Shown: positions 28,138 to 38,100 of the stretch, one piece after another
How positions within the stretch are numbered: the stretch's first letter is position 1
How the letters are laid out: every line of letters begins with the position of its first letter
DNA from: Balneolales bacterium
GTDB lineage: Bacteria > Bacteroidota > Rhodothermia > Balneolales > HLUCCA01
Length of the DNA stretch: 60,158 bases
Assembly (NCBI GenBank): GCA_024711145.1
Contig: JANJTJ010000001.1
Span: 1-60,158, forward strand
Direction: 5' to 3'
Position numbers and translations under genes: made by a program
Notes under the pieces: model-generated
The model's database searches: none
What the model saw: the letters and a program-made list of their open reading frames with translations, nothing else
What the model was told of the DNA's origin: nothing

Positions 28138-28705
28138 ACCGGATGCGGCGCACGCACCCGACGACCACCATGGCCAGCGTGTAGCCGGGGAAGAGCACCC
28201 CGAAGAACCAGCCATTCATTTCGAGATAGCCCGTTCCGAAAAAATTGGCCAGGTTGATGATGAAATCGCAGCAATACAGGTAGATCCATCGCGCCTGTTC
28301 GTCGGAAAGCGGTATCAACCCGAGCAAGGGAATGGCCGAAACGGCCACCGGTGCGGGTTTTTTCCCGAGCGGCCAGAAAGCCCAACTGGTGAGCATGGCC
28401 ATGCATAACGGCCACAGGAGCGCATAAAACACCACATCGTTGCGCATGCCTTGCAAGCCACCGGCGTCGCCTGTAGCCATCACCATAGCCCCCACCATGC
28501 CATATGCCAGCAACGCCACCGGATGGGCGTCTCGCACGAAATCCGGATCGGTGAACTCGCTCACCCGCTCCTGATACCGGGTGATTCGGCCCTCGACCTT
28601 CTCCCAGGTGGGTTCCGGGGAAACGGTATTCACAACCACCATGATGCCGACCGAAGCCAGACCTATCCAGACGGGGAGCAGCAAGGCATGTAGGCGGGTT
28701 TTCAT
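28103..28705 (-). CDS. Predicted integral membrane protein of unknown function
   Basis: The 200-residue protein has about five hydrophobic helices: 3-24, a central pair (VALLAYGMVGAMVMAT, DVVFYALLWPLCMAMLTSWAFWPL), AVSAIPLLGLIPL, and a C-terminal WFFGVLFPGYTLAMVVVGCV. An extra-membrane loop follows the first helix. I know no family. ATG 28705 starts the first helix; the frame upstream runs into the tRNA. A TACCTTGG box lies four bases before the ATG on the minus strand (28710-28717). The gene is convergent with, and overlaps, the sigma factor gene. Confidence 0.75.
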   Translation of the reverse strand: MKTRLHALLLPVWIGLASVGIMVVVNTVSPEPTWEKVEGRITRYQERVSEFTDPDFVRDAHPVALLAYGMVGAMVMATGDAGGLQGMRNDVVFYALLWPLCMAMLTSWAFWPLGKKPAPVAVSAIPLLGLIPLSDEQARWIYLYCCDFIINLANFFGTGYLEMNGWFFGVLFPGYTLAMVVVGCVRRIRFRVRATVRANP

Positions 28706-28717
28706 GGAACCAAGGTA

Positions 28718-28751
28718 AAAAAAAGGCCCCTTCCGGTTGGAAGAGGCCTTT
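28718..28751 (-). terminator. Intrinsic terminator downstream of tRNA-Pro
   Basis: On the minus strand AAGGCCTCTTCC pairs with GGAAGGGGCCTT (one G-U pair) around AACC, followed by a run of T. It ends tRNA transcription seven bases past the tRNA, before the membrane protein's own promoter. Confidence 0.9.
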
Positions 28752-28756
28752 GCTCG

Positions 28757-28830
28757 TCGGGATGACAGGATTTGAACCTGCGACCCCTTGCACCCCATGC
28801 AAGTGCGCTACCGGGCTGCGCTACATCCCG
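28757..28830 (-). tRNA. tRNA-Pro, anticodon GGG
   Basis: The minus-strand product folds as a cloverleaf: acceptor stem CGGGATG with CATCCCG plus discriminator A, anticodon stem CTTGC/GCAAG around loop ATGGGGT giving anticodon GGG, and T arm GCAGGTTCAAATCCTGT-type. CCA is not encoded. A terminator follows. GGG reads CCC and CCU proline codons; G37 is the TrmD target. Confidence 0.95.
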
Positions 28831-28920
28831 AGCTAGACCCCAAAAATACGGCAGTTTGTCCCATTTCGCCAAACCGAAGGCACCTGCATGCGTAGCCCCG
28901 CGCCATTACATTCCGATCGT

Positions 28921-31900
28921 ATGGTACGCACCCACCTGTTGGCCGTCCTTTTGGCGACGGCCTTTTCCATTTCCGCCCATGCCCAAACCACTGTGCAGGT
29001 GGGAGGGCGGCCGCACATTCCCGGCAATGACACCCTCTCGACCCGGAATTATTGGGTCGAATTCGTCGAACCGCCGCTGTTCGAGTCCTTGCGGCAACCG
29101 GGTGTGGCTGCGGTGCCCGACTACCGGATCCGTTTCGACACCTTCGAGGCAGACCTGGCCCAGGCGCTACCCGAGGTCTCGCGCCGCAAAATACGCACCG
29201 GAGCCCGGTTCCACCGCTTGTTCACCGGCATGCAGGTAACGGCAGACTCGATCGCATTGCTGGTCATCCGGTCGTTGCCGTATGTGAAAGCCGTGCATCC
29301 CGACCGGGAATACCACACCATGGAAAGGGGCGTAGCCAGCCGAACCGGCCAGCGGATCCGTGTGGATGGCACCCCAAGCGGCCGTGGAGCCGGGGTCCGG
29401 GTGGCGATCCTGGACAGCGGGGTGGACTACCTGCATCCGGATCTGGCCGGCATCGGCGGGTATGATTTCGTGGACGGGGATGCCGACCCCATGGATCTCA
29501 ACGGGCATGGAACCCATGTGGCCGGCATCGTGCGGGATATCGCACCCGAAGCGGCCCTGTATGCCGTGCGGGTTCTGAACGACCGCGGCCGGGGGTTGGT
29601 ATCGGACATCCTGGCCGGCATAGAGCATGCGTTGGATCCCAATGGCGATGGCGACCCGACGGACCGGTTCCACATCGTGAACATGAGTCTGGGCAGCGAC
29701 TACGGGTTGCCTACCGACCCCACCTCCGTAGCCGTGCAGAACGCCTCGGCCTGGGGTGTGCTGTTCGTTGTGGCGGCGGGCAATGCCGGTGCCCCGTTCC
29801 CCGTGGAAGGGCAAATACCCGGTTATTTCACCGATGCATCCAGCTCGGTGGGTTCGCCCGCCGTGGCTCCGGCGGCACTGGCGGTTGGTGCCATAACGAA
29901 CGACGGGCGCCTCGCACCGTTTTCGGGAAAAGGACCGGTAGGGCTCACCTTCGCCATCAAACCGGAAATAACCGCTCCCGGGGTGGATATCATATCCACC
30001 TTGCCAGGTGGCACCTATGGCCGCAAATCGGGTACCTCCATGGCCGCACCCCACGTGGCCGGCATGGCCGCCGTCCTACGGTCGGAACATCCGGAGTGGG
30101 AGGGGCCGGCCCTGAAATCGGCATTGGTGCAAGGCGCGCTTTCTTTGGGGGCGGTACCGCTGATGCACCAGGGCAACGGGCAGGTGGATCTGATCCGCGC
30201 CCGTGCCACAACGACGCATGTGGTACCTGCCGTCTTGTCGTTCGGTATGAACCGCTCGCTGGGAGCCACCTGGACCGCATCGCTACCCTTCACGCTTCAC
30301 AATGGAAGCCCGGCGGCGGTGAGCTACCAGATATCCGTTTCGGGCAATACCGGAGCGTACCAGGTACACATTTCCGAAACCGCTTTCGGTTTGGATCCGG
30401 GCGAGACCAAGACACTCACGGCCACAGTGTCGGTAAACCAGGCCGCATTGCCCAATCCGCTTGCCGATATCCGCACCCTGGAGGGAAGCGTGGTGGTCGC
30501 CAGAAGCACGGGCGACCCGATCCGCATCCCCTGGGCTTTTTCGAGGGCCACCGTGTTGCGCATGAGACACGGCGCTCCCTATCAATACCAATTGGGGTTG
30601 TCGGACGAGGCGTACTTCACCTCCGGTCCTTACCATCTCTACAACACCTATGTACCGGTATCGGCCACCGAGGCGGAAGCATACGGATTGGCGCCGGGGT
30701 CCTACCTGATGGCTACGGTGTATCCGGATGCCGGCGAGGGGCCCGCCGTGGTGGTCCATACCGGGTTCGAACTCCCACTGCAGGGAGCCGAGTGGGAAGC
30801 GGGCCCCGAGGAAGCGCGGCATACCGTGGAGTTCGCCGCTACCGATACCGAAGGTCGTGCCCTGGCCGATTACACCGACCAAAGCCAACAGGTATTGGCG
30901 CTGTTTCCCGAAGGGGCCTGGCTCAACATCTTCAATCGGAACAGGGGCGGGCGTATCCGCCTGAGCGACCTTTCGGCGGGAACGCAGGTCCTGGCCCAGC
31001 ATTCGGCGTACGAGCCGGGCCTCCAGCCCCGCTACACGACCTACCAGTTTCCGGTGCGCGAGGGGGTTTGGGGAGACATCCGCTACGGCAATCCGCCCGG
31101 CGATCCGGTATCGGTACAGCTTCGGCACCGGGTGCCTGCTGGTTCGGCGACGGCCACGCTGCTTATCCGGCCCTACCTGATGAAATCGACCGATGCGGGC
31201 GATACGGAGTATGGTGCCACACACCATCTGGCCGAGGTGCCGGTGACAGAAGGCGCCACCTCGCTCCGTGTCACCATGGGTGCCCGGAACCATGAGACCT
31301 GGTTCCAGTCGGTTTCGGTGGACCGCGTACAGGAAGAGCGGCCGGAATACTATCGGATCCTCATGGAAGGGCCCGATCTGACCCGGGTGGGCGGGCGCAT
31401 CGTTCCGTCGTTGCCCGTCACCGCATCCGGCATGTTGCTGTCGTACGGGCAAGGCGATACCATCCGGCTGGGGCATACCCCGGTCAGCCCGCTCCTCCGA
31501 ACGGCGAACGGATATTTCGGCAACCGATCGGCCCAATTCGAATTCGGCATCCGGGGCCAGAACCGGGAGTGGTATTTCGGCGACGAGATGGCCGGAACCT
31601 GGAAGTATGTGGATCCCGAGGGCGCTGTGCTCCATTCCGGCAACCTGCGCGATATCCGTCCCATGCTCGAACTGCCGGATGGCCGCAACCGACTGGAAGC
31701 GGAATTCACCGGCCATGTGGTGGTGGAACAGGTGGCGGGTACCCGTGCGCGGGTCGAATTCGACAACCGCAACCCCAACAGGGATGCCCCCTTCATCGGC
31801 AGCGTGTACCTGACCGACGGAGCCGGTAGGCCGGCCGAGCGTTTCGCGGCCGACGCGCCGGTAGTGGTCCGTTTCACCGCCCGCCGTCTGCCCTTCCCCG

Positions 31901-32469
31901 GCACCGAGCCATCGTATGTGGATGCGGGTCGGACCCGGGTCTGGTTCCGTCGGTTCGGGTCTGATGAACCGTGGACGGAAGCGCCCGTTTCGGTAAGCAC
32001 CCCCGCACAGCCGTTTCTCGAAGGACAGATCTTCACGGCCGACCTATCCGCCGCCACACGCCTGGGCGACACCGGCATTTCGGTACGCATATTGGCCACC
32101 GAACCCGGAGGAAACCTCACGGAATTCATCTATGAACCGATGTTCGGGGTAGGAGGGTGGAAGAAAACGACCCGTAGCCCCGATGATCCAGACAACGGAA
32201 TACCGTCGCATGCGGAACTGGTGGGCGCCTATCCGAACCCGTTCAATCCGACCACGGTGATCCGGTACCGGTTGCCGGCGTTCGGGCGGGCCCGGGTGGT
32301 GGTATATGATCTGATGGGGCGCGAAGTGGCGGTACTGGCCGATGGGTACCTGCCCGCGGGTACCCATTCGGTGTCGTTCGAAGCCGTCGGATTGGCCAGC
32401 GGAATCTATATGGTCCGGTTGGTCACCGAAGCCGGAACATCGGTGCGCAAAGTGACCCTGCTGAAATAG
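28921..32469 (+). CDS. Secreted S8 (subtilisin-like) peptidase with C-terminal sorting domain
   Basis: The 1182-residue protein has a signal peptide (MVRTHLLAVLLATAFSISAHAQ), an N-terminal propeptide-like region, and an S8 domain with Asp in VAILDSGVDYLHPDL (about residue 164), His in NGHGTHVAGI (about 198) and Ser in SGTSMAAPHVAGMAAVL (about 372). A long beta-rich part (about 420-1090) follows, with no domain I can name. The last 80 residues (AYPNPFNPTTVIRYRLP, VVVYDLMGREVAVL, GIYMVRLVT, KVTLLK) are the type A C-terminal sorting domain used by type IX secretion. ATG 28921 was chosen for the signal peptide. It likely digests external protein. Confidence 0.93.
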   Translation: MVRTHLLAVLLATAFSISAHAQTTVQVGGRPHIPGNDTLSTRNYWVEFVEPPLFESLRQPGVAAVPDYRIRFDTFEADLAQALPEVSRRKIRTGARFHRLFTGMQVTADSIALLVIRSLPYVKAVHPDREYHTMERGVASRTGQRIRVDGTPSGRGAGVRVAILDSGVDYLHPDLAGIGGYDFVDGDADPMDLNGHGTHVAGIVRDIAPEAALYAVRVLNDRGRGLVSDILAGIEHALDPNGDGDPTDRFHIVNMSLGSDYGLPTDPTSVAVQNASAWGVLFVVAAGNAGAPFPVEGQIPGYFTDASSSVGSPAVAPAALAVGAITNDGRLAPFSGKGPVGLTFAIKPEITAPGVDIISTLPGGTYGRKSGTSMAAPHVAGMAAVLRSEHPEWEGPALKSALVQGALSLGAVPLMHQGNGQVDLIRARATTTHVVPAVLSFGMNRSLGATWTASLPFTLHNGSPAAVSYQISVSGNTGAYQVHISETAFGLDPGETKTLTATVSVNQAALPNPLADIRTLEGSVVVARSTGDPIRIPWAFSRATVLRMRHGAPYQYQLGLSDEAYFTSGPYHLYNTYVPVSATEAEAYGLAPGSYLMATVYPDAGEGPAVVVHTGFELPLQGAEWEAGPEEARHTVEFAATDTEGRALADYTDQSQQVLALFPEGAWLNIFNRNRGGRIRLSDLSAGTQVLAQHSAYEPGLQPRYTTYQFPVREGVWGDIRYGNPPGDPVSVQLRHRVPAGSATATLLIRPYLMKSTDAGDTEYGATHHLAEVPVTEGATSLRVTMGARNHETWFQSVSVDRVQEERPEYYRILMEGPDLTRVGGRIVPSLPVTASGMLLSYGQGDTIRLGHTPVSPLLRTANGYFGNRSAQFEFGIRGQNREWYFGDEMAGTWKYVDPEGAVLHSGNLRDIRPMLELPDGRNRLEAEFTGHVVVEQVAGTRARVEFDNRNPNRDAPFIGSVYLTDGAGRPAERFAADAPVVVRFTARRLPFPGTEPSYVDAGRTRVWFRRFGSDEPWTEAPVSVSTPAQPFLEGQIFTADLSAATRLGDTGISVRILATEPGGNLTEFIYEPMFGVGGWKKTTRSPDDPDNGIPSHAELVGAYPNPFNPTTVIRYRLPAFGRARVVVYDLMGREVAVLADGYLPAGTHSVSFEAVGLASGIYMVRLVTEAGTSVRKVTLLK

Positions 32470-32551
32470 GTACCTGCCGTTTCATCCGGGGAAACTATCT
32501 TCGGTCGCCCGAGCGTTATGCCCGGACCCGAACAAAACCGAAGGTGTCGAT

Positions 32552-33442
32552 ATGCATTCATCCAGACGGAATTTTCTGAAAACGGCCGCTTTGTTCGCGG
32601 CCGCCAGCGCCTTGCCGCTACCCAGATTGTGGGCCCAGAGTGCGGGTCGGTTCACCGCGTTGCGCCGCAACGTGGGCATCTACACGAACAGCGGGGGCAC
32701 CATCGGATGGATGGTGAATCGGGACGCCACCGTGGTGGTCGATTCCCAGTTTCCCGAAAATGCCGCCGACTGCCTGAAAGGTCTGACGGAGCGGCGCGAA
32801 GCCCAGGTGGATGCCCTATTCAACACGCATCACCATGGGGACCACACCGGTGGCAACGCGGCCATCAACGCCAGAAAGATCGTGGCGCACAAAGGTGTGC
32901 CCGACCTGCAGCGGGCGGCCGGCAACCCCCGGGGCGAAGTGGTTACCGCCACGGCCGTTTTCGAGAACACCTGGTCTGAAAACTATGGCGACGAACGGGT
33001 TACGGCCCGCCACCTCTACGATGCCCATACCTCGGCCGACAGCATCGTGCATTTCGAGAAAGCCAACGTGGCCCACATGGGCGACCTGGTCTTCAACCGG
33101 GTGTATCCGTTCATCGACCAGGCCTCGGGCGCATCGGTACGCGGATGGATCCGCACGTTGGAGACGGCCGCCGCCGATTTCGATGCGGACACCCTCTATG
33201 TGTTCGGCCACGGGCAACCGTCGTTCGGCATGACCGGCTCGAAGGAAGACGTGCTGCACTTCCGTGATTTCCTGTCGGCGTTGTATGCCACCGCCGAACG
33301 GGGCGTGAAAGCCGGCCGCTCCAAAGAGGAAGTGACCAGCCTGATGACCCTGCCGGGGTTCGAGGACTATGTGAGTTTCGGACCGCGCTTGTCGCTGGCG
33401 GCCAACCTGGGCGTGGCTTACGACGAAGCCGCCGGTCAATGA
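32552..33442 (+). CDS. Tat-exported metallo-beta-lactamase-fold hydrolase
   Basis: The 296-residue protein starts MHSSRRNFLKTAALFAAASALPLPRLWA, a twin-arginine signal with SRRNFLK. The zinc motif is NTHHHGDHTGGNAA, with later ligands in HLYDAHTSADSIVHF, VAHMGDLVFNR and FGHGQPSFG. It resembles the SoxH/quinoprotein-relay family of periplasmic MBL proteins, but the substrate is unknown. A TATCTTCG box at 32496-32503 may be its promoter. The last seven bases overlap the convergent gamma-glutamyltransferase gene. Confidence 0.88.
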   Translation: MHSSRRNFLKTAALFAAASALPLPRLWAQSAGRFTALRRNVGIYTNSGGTIGWMVNRDATVVVDSQFPENAADCLKGLTERREAQVDALFNTHHHGDHTGGNAAINARKIVAHKGVPDLQRAAGNPRGEVVTATAVFENTWSENYGDERVTARHLYDAHTSADSIVHFEKANVAHMGDLVFNRVYPFIDQASGASVRGWIRTLETAAADFDADTLYVFGHGQPSFGMTGSKEDVLHFRDFLSALYATAERGVKAGRSKEEVTSLMTLPGFEDYVSFGPRLSLAANLGVAYDEAAGQ

Positions 33443-35100
33443 CCGGCTGAAGCCCCGTACCCGCGCGGGTCGGCTGCGCCCACCCGCGCGCCATCGGCCC
33501 GCACGAAAATGAAGTGCGCCCGGGAGGTCGGCCCTGCGGTCTCGACCACCCGGTGCCCCATGCCTTCCAACCGGGCCGCCACGGCCGGCGGAATCCATCC
33601 CGGATCGGCCGAGATCCGGTCGGGCAGATGTTGGTGATGGAACCGGGGTGCCGCTACGGCCGCTTCGGCATCCATCCCGAAAACGGCCCCGTTCAGATAC
33701 CCGTGCAATACGGCCGTGATGATGCGGGGGCCGCCGGCCGCACCGAGCACCATGCGGATGTGTCCGTCGCGGGCCACGATGGTAGGTACCATGCTGCTGA
33801 GCATGCGTTTGCCGGGTGCGATGGCGTTGGCTTCGCCCATTACCAGCCCGAACATGTTGGGTGCGCCGGGTTTGGCGGTGAAATCGTCCATCTCGTTGTT
33901 CAACAGGAACCCGGCTCCCCGTACTTCCGCGAAGCCGCCGAAGGTGCCGTTGAGGGTGGTGGTTATGCCGACGGCCATGCCGTCGCGGTCCACCACGGAG
34001 AAATGGGTGGTCTCGGGCGACTCGTACGCCGGTGCGTCGCCGGCACCGACCTGGGAGCTGGGTGTGGCGGCGCCCGGGTTGAAGCCGGCCCACCGGTCTT
34101 TCAGGTAGTCGGCGTGCACCAGGCCGGCCATGGGCACCCCCACGAAATCGGGGTCGCCCAACCACCGGTTGCGGTCGGCGAAGGCGCGGCGTTGGGCTTC
34201 GGCCATGAGGTGCAGGAATTCGGCCGAGGCGGGCCCCATGCCGGCCAGGTCGTAGGGTTCCAGGAATTTCAGGACCTGGGTGAGTACCAACGAGCCGCTG
34301 CTGGGCAGCGGCATCATCCAGATGTCGTCGCCGCGGAAGGTGGTGTGCGCCGGTTGGCGCCAAACCGGCTGGTAGGCGGACAGATCCGCCTCGGTGATGC
34401 GCCCGCCCAACCGCTGCATGGTGGCGATGATGTGGGCGGCGGTTTCGCCCTGGTAGAAGCCCGCCGGGCCCCGTTCGGCAATGCGTTCCAAGGTGGTGGC
34501 CAGGTCGGGTTGGCGGAAGAGGTCGCCGGTTTCCCAGATCGAATCGCCCGGGGCGATGAACCCGGTGGAACCGAAACGGGCGAAATACCTGCGGTTGCCG
34601 TTCAAACCGGCCGCCAGCTCCCGCGGCATCGCAAAGCCGTCGCGGGCGGCGGTGATGGCCGGCGCCAGCAGTTCCGCCCAGGGCCGTGTGCCGTGTTTCC
34701 GGTGGAAAGCCCATACGCCGGCCACCGAACCCGGCACTCCGGCCGCCAAGGCACCGAGTTGGCTCATGTCCGGGTCGTGCTCGCCGGCCGCATCCAGGTA
34801 CATGTCGCGATGGGCGGCGGCCGGCGCTTTCTCGCGGAAATCCAACGCCTCCACGTCGCCTTCGGCCGTGCGCACCAGATAGAAACCGCCACCACCCAGG
34901 TTGCCGGCTTGCGGATAGGTGACCGCCAGCATGAAGAAGGTGGTGACGGCCGCATCGGCGGCATTGCCCCCGGCCCGCAATACGGCGGCACCGGCTTCGG
35001 AAGCCAAAGGCTCGGCACTGCTCACCACCCCGTGGGGAAACGGTTGTGCGGCCAGGCTACCGGTGAGCAGCAGTAGGGCAAGTACGGTTCTAATAATCAT
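33436..35100 (-). CDS. ggt: Gamma-glutamyltransferase
   Basis: An exported N-terminal nucleophile hydrolase that cleaves glutathione and other gamma-glutamyl compounds, autoprocessed into two chains. The 554-residue protein has a signal peptide (MIIRTVLALLLLTGSLAAQ), the segment PHGVVSSAEPLASEAGAAVLRAGGNAADAAV, and the processing/nucleophile Thr in SPETTHFSVVDRDGMAVGITTTLNGTFG. The oxyanion and substrate motif follows as MLSSMVPTIVARDGHIRMVLGAAGGPRIITAVL. The start overlaps the tamB stop by 11 bases, so it appears to be the third gene of a tamA-tamB-ggt unit, an unusual partner. Confidence 0.95.
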   Translation of the reverse strand: MIIRTVLALLLLTGSLAAQPFPHGVVSSAEPLASEAGAAVLRAGGNAADAAVTTFFMLAVTYPQAGNLGGGGFYLVRTAEGDVEALDFREKAPAAAHRDMYLDAAGEHDPDMSQLGALAAGVPGSVAGVWAFHRKHGTRPWAELLAPAITAARDGFAMPRELAAGLNGNRRYFARFGSTGFIAPGDSIWETGDLFRQPDLATTLERIAERGPAGFYQGETAAHIIATMQRLGGRITEADLSAYQPVWRQPAHTTFRGDDIWMMPLPSSGSLVLTQVLKFLEPYDLAGMGPASAEFLHLMAEAQRRAFADRNRWLGDPDFVGVPMAGLVHADYLKDRWAGFNPGAATPSSQVGAGDAPAYESPETTHFSVVDRDGMAVGITTTLNGTFGGFAEVRGAGFLLNNEMDDFTAKPGAPNMFGLVMGEANAIAPGKRMLSSMVPTIVARDGHIRMVLGAAGGPRIITAVLHGYLNGAVFGMDAEAAVAAPRFHHQHLPDRISADPGWIPPAVAARLEGMGHRVVETAGPTSRAHFIFVRADGARVGAADPRGYGASAGH

Positions 35101-38100
35101 ATTTCCATTGGATGTCGATCCCCGTCTTCCGTGAATCGGAGCCGGTGATCACCAGGTTGAGATTTTGCCGAAGGGCGTATTCGAAGATGATCTGGCTGCC
35201 GGTGGTGTTGCCCAGTTCCTGCAATATGGCCACGAACAGGCGGTCGTTCACATATTTGCCCGCCCGGATGGTGGTTCCGGTTCCCCCTCCCGACCGGGTG
35301 TTGTCGATCTGCACCACATCCAGTCCCAGGCGGCGGGCGGCCATGTCGCCCACGCGGTCGCCCAGAAGGTCCAGGGCCGGGTTGCCCGTACCCGAAGCGC
35401 CCGATAGGGTCTGCTCCAATCCGCTCAAGGCGTTGAAGGGTCTGCTGAACAGGGTATAGCTGATGATGTCTTGCAGTTCCATCTCGGGGTCGCTCTCGTA
35501 CCGGAACCCCGGTTCCTCCAGCGACCCTCCGATCACATACCAGATGCGCACATCGGACGGTTGACGCAGGGCGTACAGTGCCCGGATGTCGAGTTCCGGG
35601 TTTTCCGGGTCGCCATCGAACTGGGCGTTGCCCCGTTCCAACACGAAGGGTTTGCCCAGCTGGGTCACGGTGCCCCTCGAGGTGCCCATGGAGCCGAAAA
35701 GCATGAGGGGGCCGCCCACATCTTTGACCAGGTCCAGCTCGCCATCCAATTCCAGGTCCATCTCGGGGCCGCTCCGGTTGAGCACATGGAACCCGCCATC
35801 GGTGGTGAGGCGCATCTCCAGGCGGGTACGGTCGAAGAGGTCGGTACTGTCGGCTGTTTCGCCCTCCAGGGTGATGTCTTCCACGGAGCCGGCGCCGAAT
35901 TCGTCCAGTTGGAAGCGGCCCCGCTCCAGATCCACGATTCCGGTGAGTACGGGTGCCCCCCAGGTGCCGCTGAGGCGGGCATCCAGATTCACGAAGGCCT
36001 GGGCCTGCCGCGTGTTGGCGGCTTGGAAACGCTGGGCGCGGATGCGGATGGCGACGGTGTCGGTTGTCGCGCCGGATATGCCGATGGCGCCTTGGGCGGT
36101 GAGCTCGCCGTTGCTGACGGCGCGGAACCGGCTCAGCCGGATCCGGCCGGGTTCGAAATCCAGCTCGGCGCTGATGTCCTGCACGGTAATACCGGCCTGC
36201 ACGAGCTGCAGGGAGGCGCGGGATAACCGTGTGGTGCCGGTCAGCACGGGTGTTTCCATGGTGCCGCCGATGCGCAGGTCGGCGTCCAACCGGCCGGCCG
36301 GTTGGCGTACCACGGCCGGATCGGTGAACGCGGCCGCACTCCGAAGGTCGAAATCGGTGGTGGTCAGGCGTAGGTCCAGATTGCCGGTCTGCATGTCCGG
36401 CCCGAAGGGGATGGTGCCCCCGAGGACGGCCGCTTTCTGGCCCGAACTCATCCAAACGCCGTTCAGGGCCAGGCGGTCGGTACGGGGATCGCCCTGCCAT
36501 CCGATGCCAATGGAATCGACCGGTACGCCACCCAGGCGCGAAGCGGTGAGGGCGCCGGACCCGGATATGCGCGGTTCGGCCGCCGTGCCGTCCAGGCGGG
36601 CAGCCATGCGGAAAACGCCGGGTATGGGGTCGTAACCGAACGATTGGAACAGGGCCGCGGCCGAATCGAGCGGGAAGGGTTCGACCAGCAGCTGGCCGCT
36701 GAGGGATTCGGGACCCGCCTCCAGCGGATAGGGGAGGTCGGCCGCGAGGGTGAGCCAGGTGCTGCCATGGCGGATCCCGTTGGCGGATAGGGTGATGCGG
36801 TGGTCGTCGAGGCGGGCGGCGGCATCGAGATGGTCGAGCGCGAAATTCCGGATGGACAGCTTCTCGAAACGGAGGTCGGCATCGGCGCGGAGCGAATCGC
36901 CGGCGGAGGCGAGCCGGAACCGGGCGTGCAGGCGCCCGGAAGCGGGGGTATCGTCGCCGGCCAGGTGCAGGAGCGTGCGTACGTCGCCACTGCGGATGGC
37001 GCCTTCCGCTTCGAGCCGCCCGCCGATCATGCGGCCGGAAACCCATACCTGGGCATCCGATTCGCCGGCCAATACGAGCGAATCCAGGCTGGATGCCTCG
37101 GGAGCATGGCGGATGGTGAAGGCATGGGCTAGATCGTAGGCATGCCCGTCGAGCCGGAGGTCGAGGCGGTCGCCCCGGATGATGTGGGTGGCATTGCGGA
37201 AGCCGCCGCGACCGGCAAGTTCCAGTTTCTGGATGATGCGGCCTTGGTAGCGGATCATGTCGGCGGTGGTCTCGAGCCGATAGGTGAGCGAATCGGCCAC
37301 CCAGCCGTCGATGGCTCCGGACAGCCGGTCGAGATGGAGTTGATCGTACACGATGTCGTCGAACCGCCAACGGGCCGTTACCTGCTGCCCGGCCGGCGTG
37401 GGAGCCAGAGAGGCGGTCAGCGAACCGGTGGCTTCGAGCCGGTCGGCCCCGACGAGCACGGCCAACGGATGCGGATCCTTGAGGGTGAGGTCGATCTGGA
37501 GCAGATTGCCGACATGCAGGGGGTCGGCGAGGTTGCGCACTCCCGAGAAGCCGGCATCGGCGATGTCGCTCCGCAGAAAGCCGGGCAGAAGTACGAGCTG
37601 TCCGTTCCGGAAGGAGAATGGGGCATGAAGGGAATCGAGGGTGGAACCGTTGAGGTCGGAAATGCCCAGGCGGGCGGCGCCGTCGAAAGCCCATGAACCG
37701 GACCGGCTGTTGCCGGCCACCTCGAGGCGGCCGTTGAGGATGGTGGGAAACGGTTCGAAGCCTTCGATACCGGCCAGGTTGAACCGGACGAGATCCACGG
37801 CGGCGGTGAAGGGGGTGCCGGCGTCGTCGAAATGCCAGGAAGCGGTGATGGGAGTCGGATTGCGGCGCAGGGTCAGGGCGCCCGTGAGCCGGAGGACCCG
37901 GTTGCTGACGGTGGTGGCCAGGGTCAGGTCGCGGATGGATTGGGAGTCGATGCGGCTGTCGTGGAGGCGGAAGGAAGCGGCCCAGGAGTCGTCGGGCCGA
38001 AGGCCGGCGCCGCAGGCGTCGAAGCGGAAGCTGAGGTCGGTGGACGGCGCCGGCCCGGTGAGGAAAGCGCCGGCGTCGAGGCCGGCGGCCGAGAGGGAGG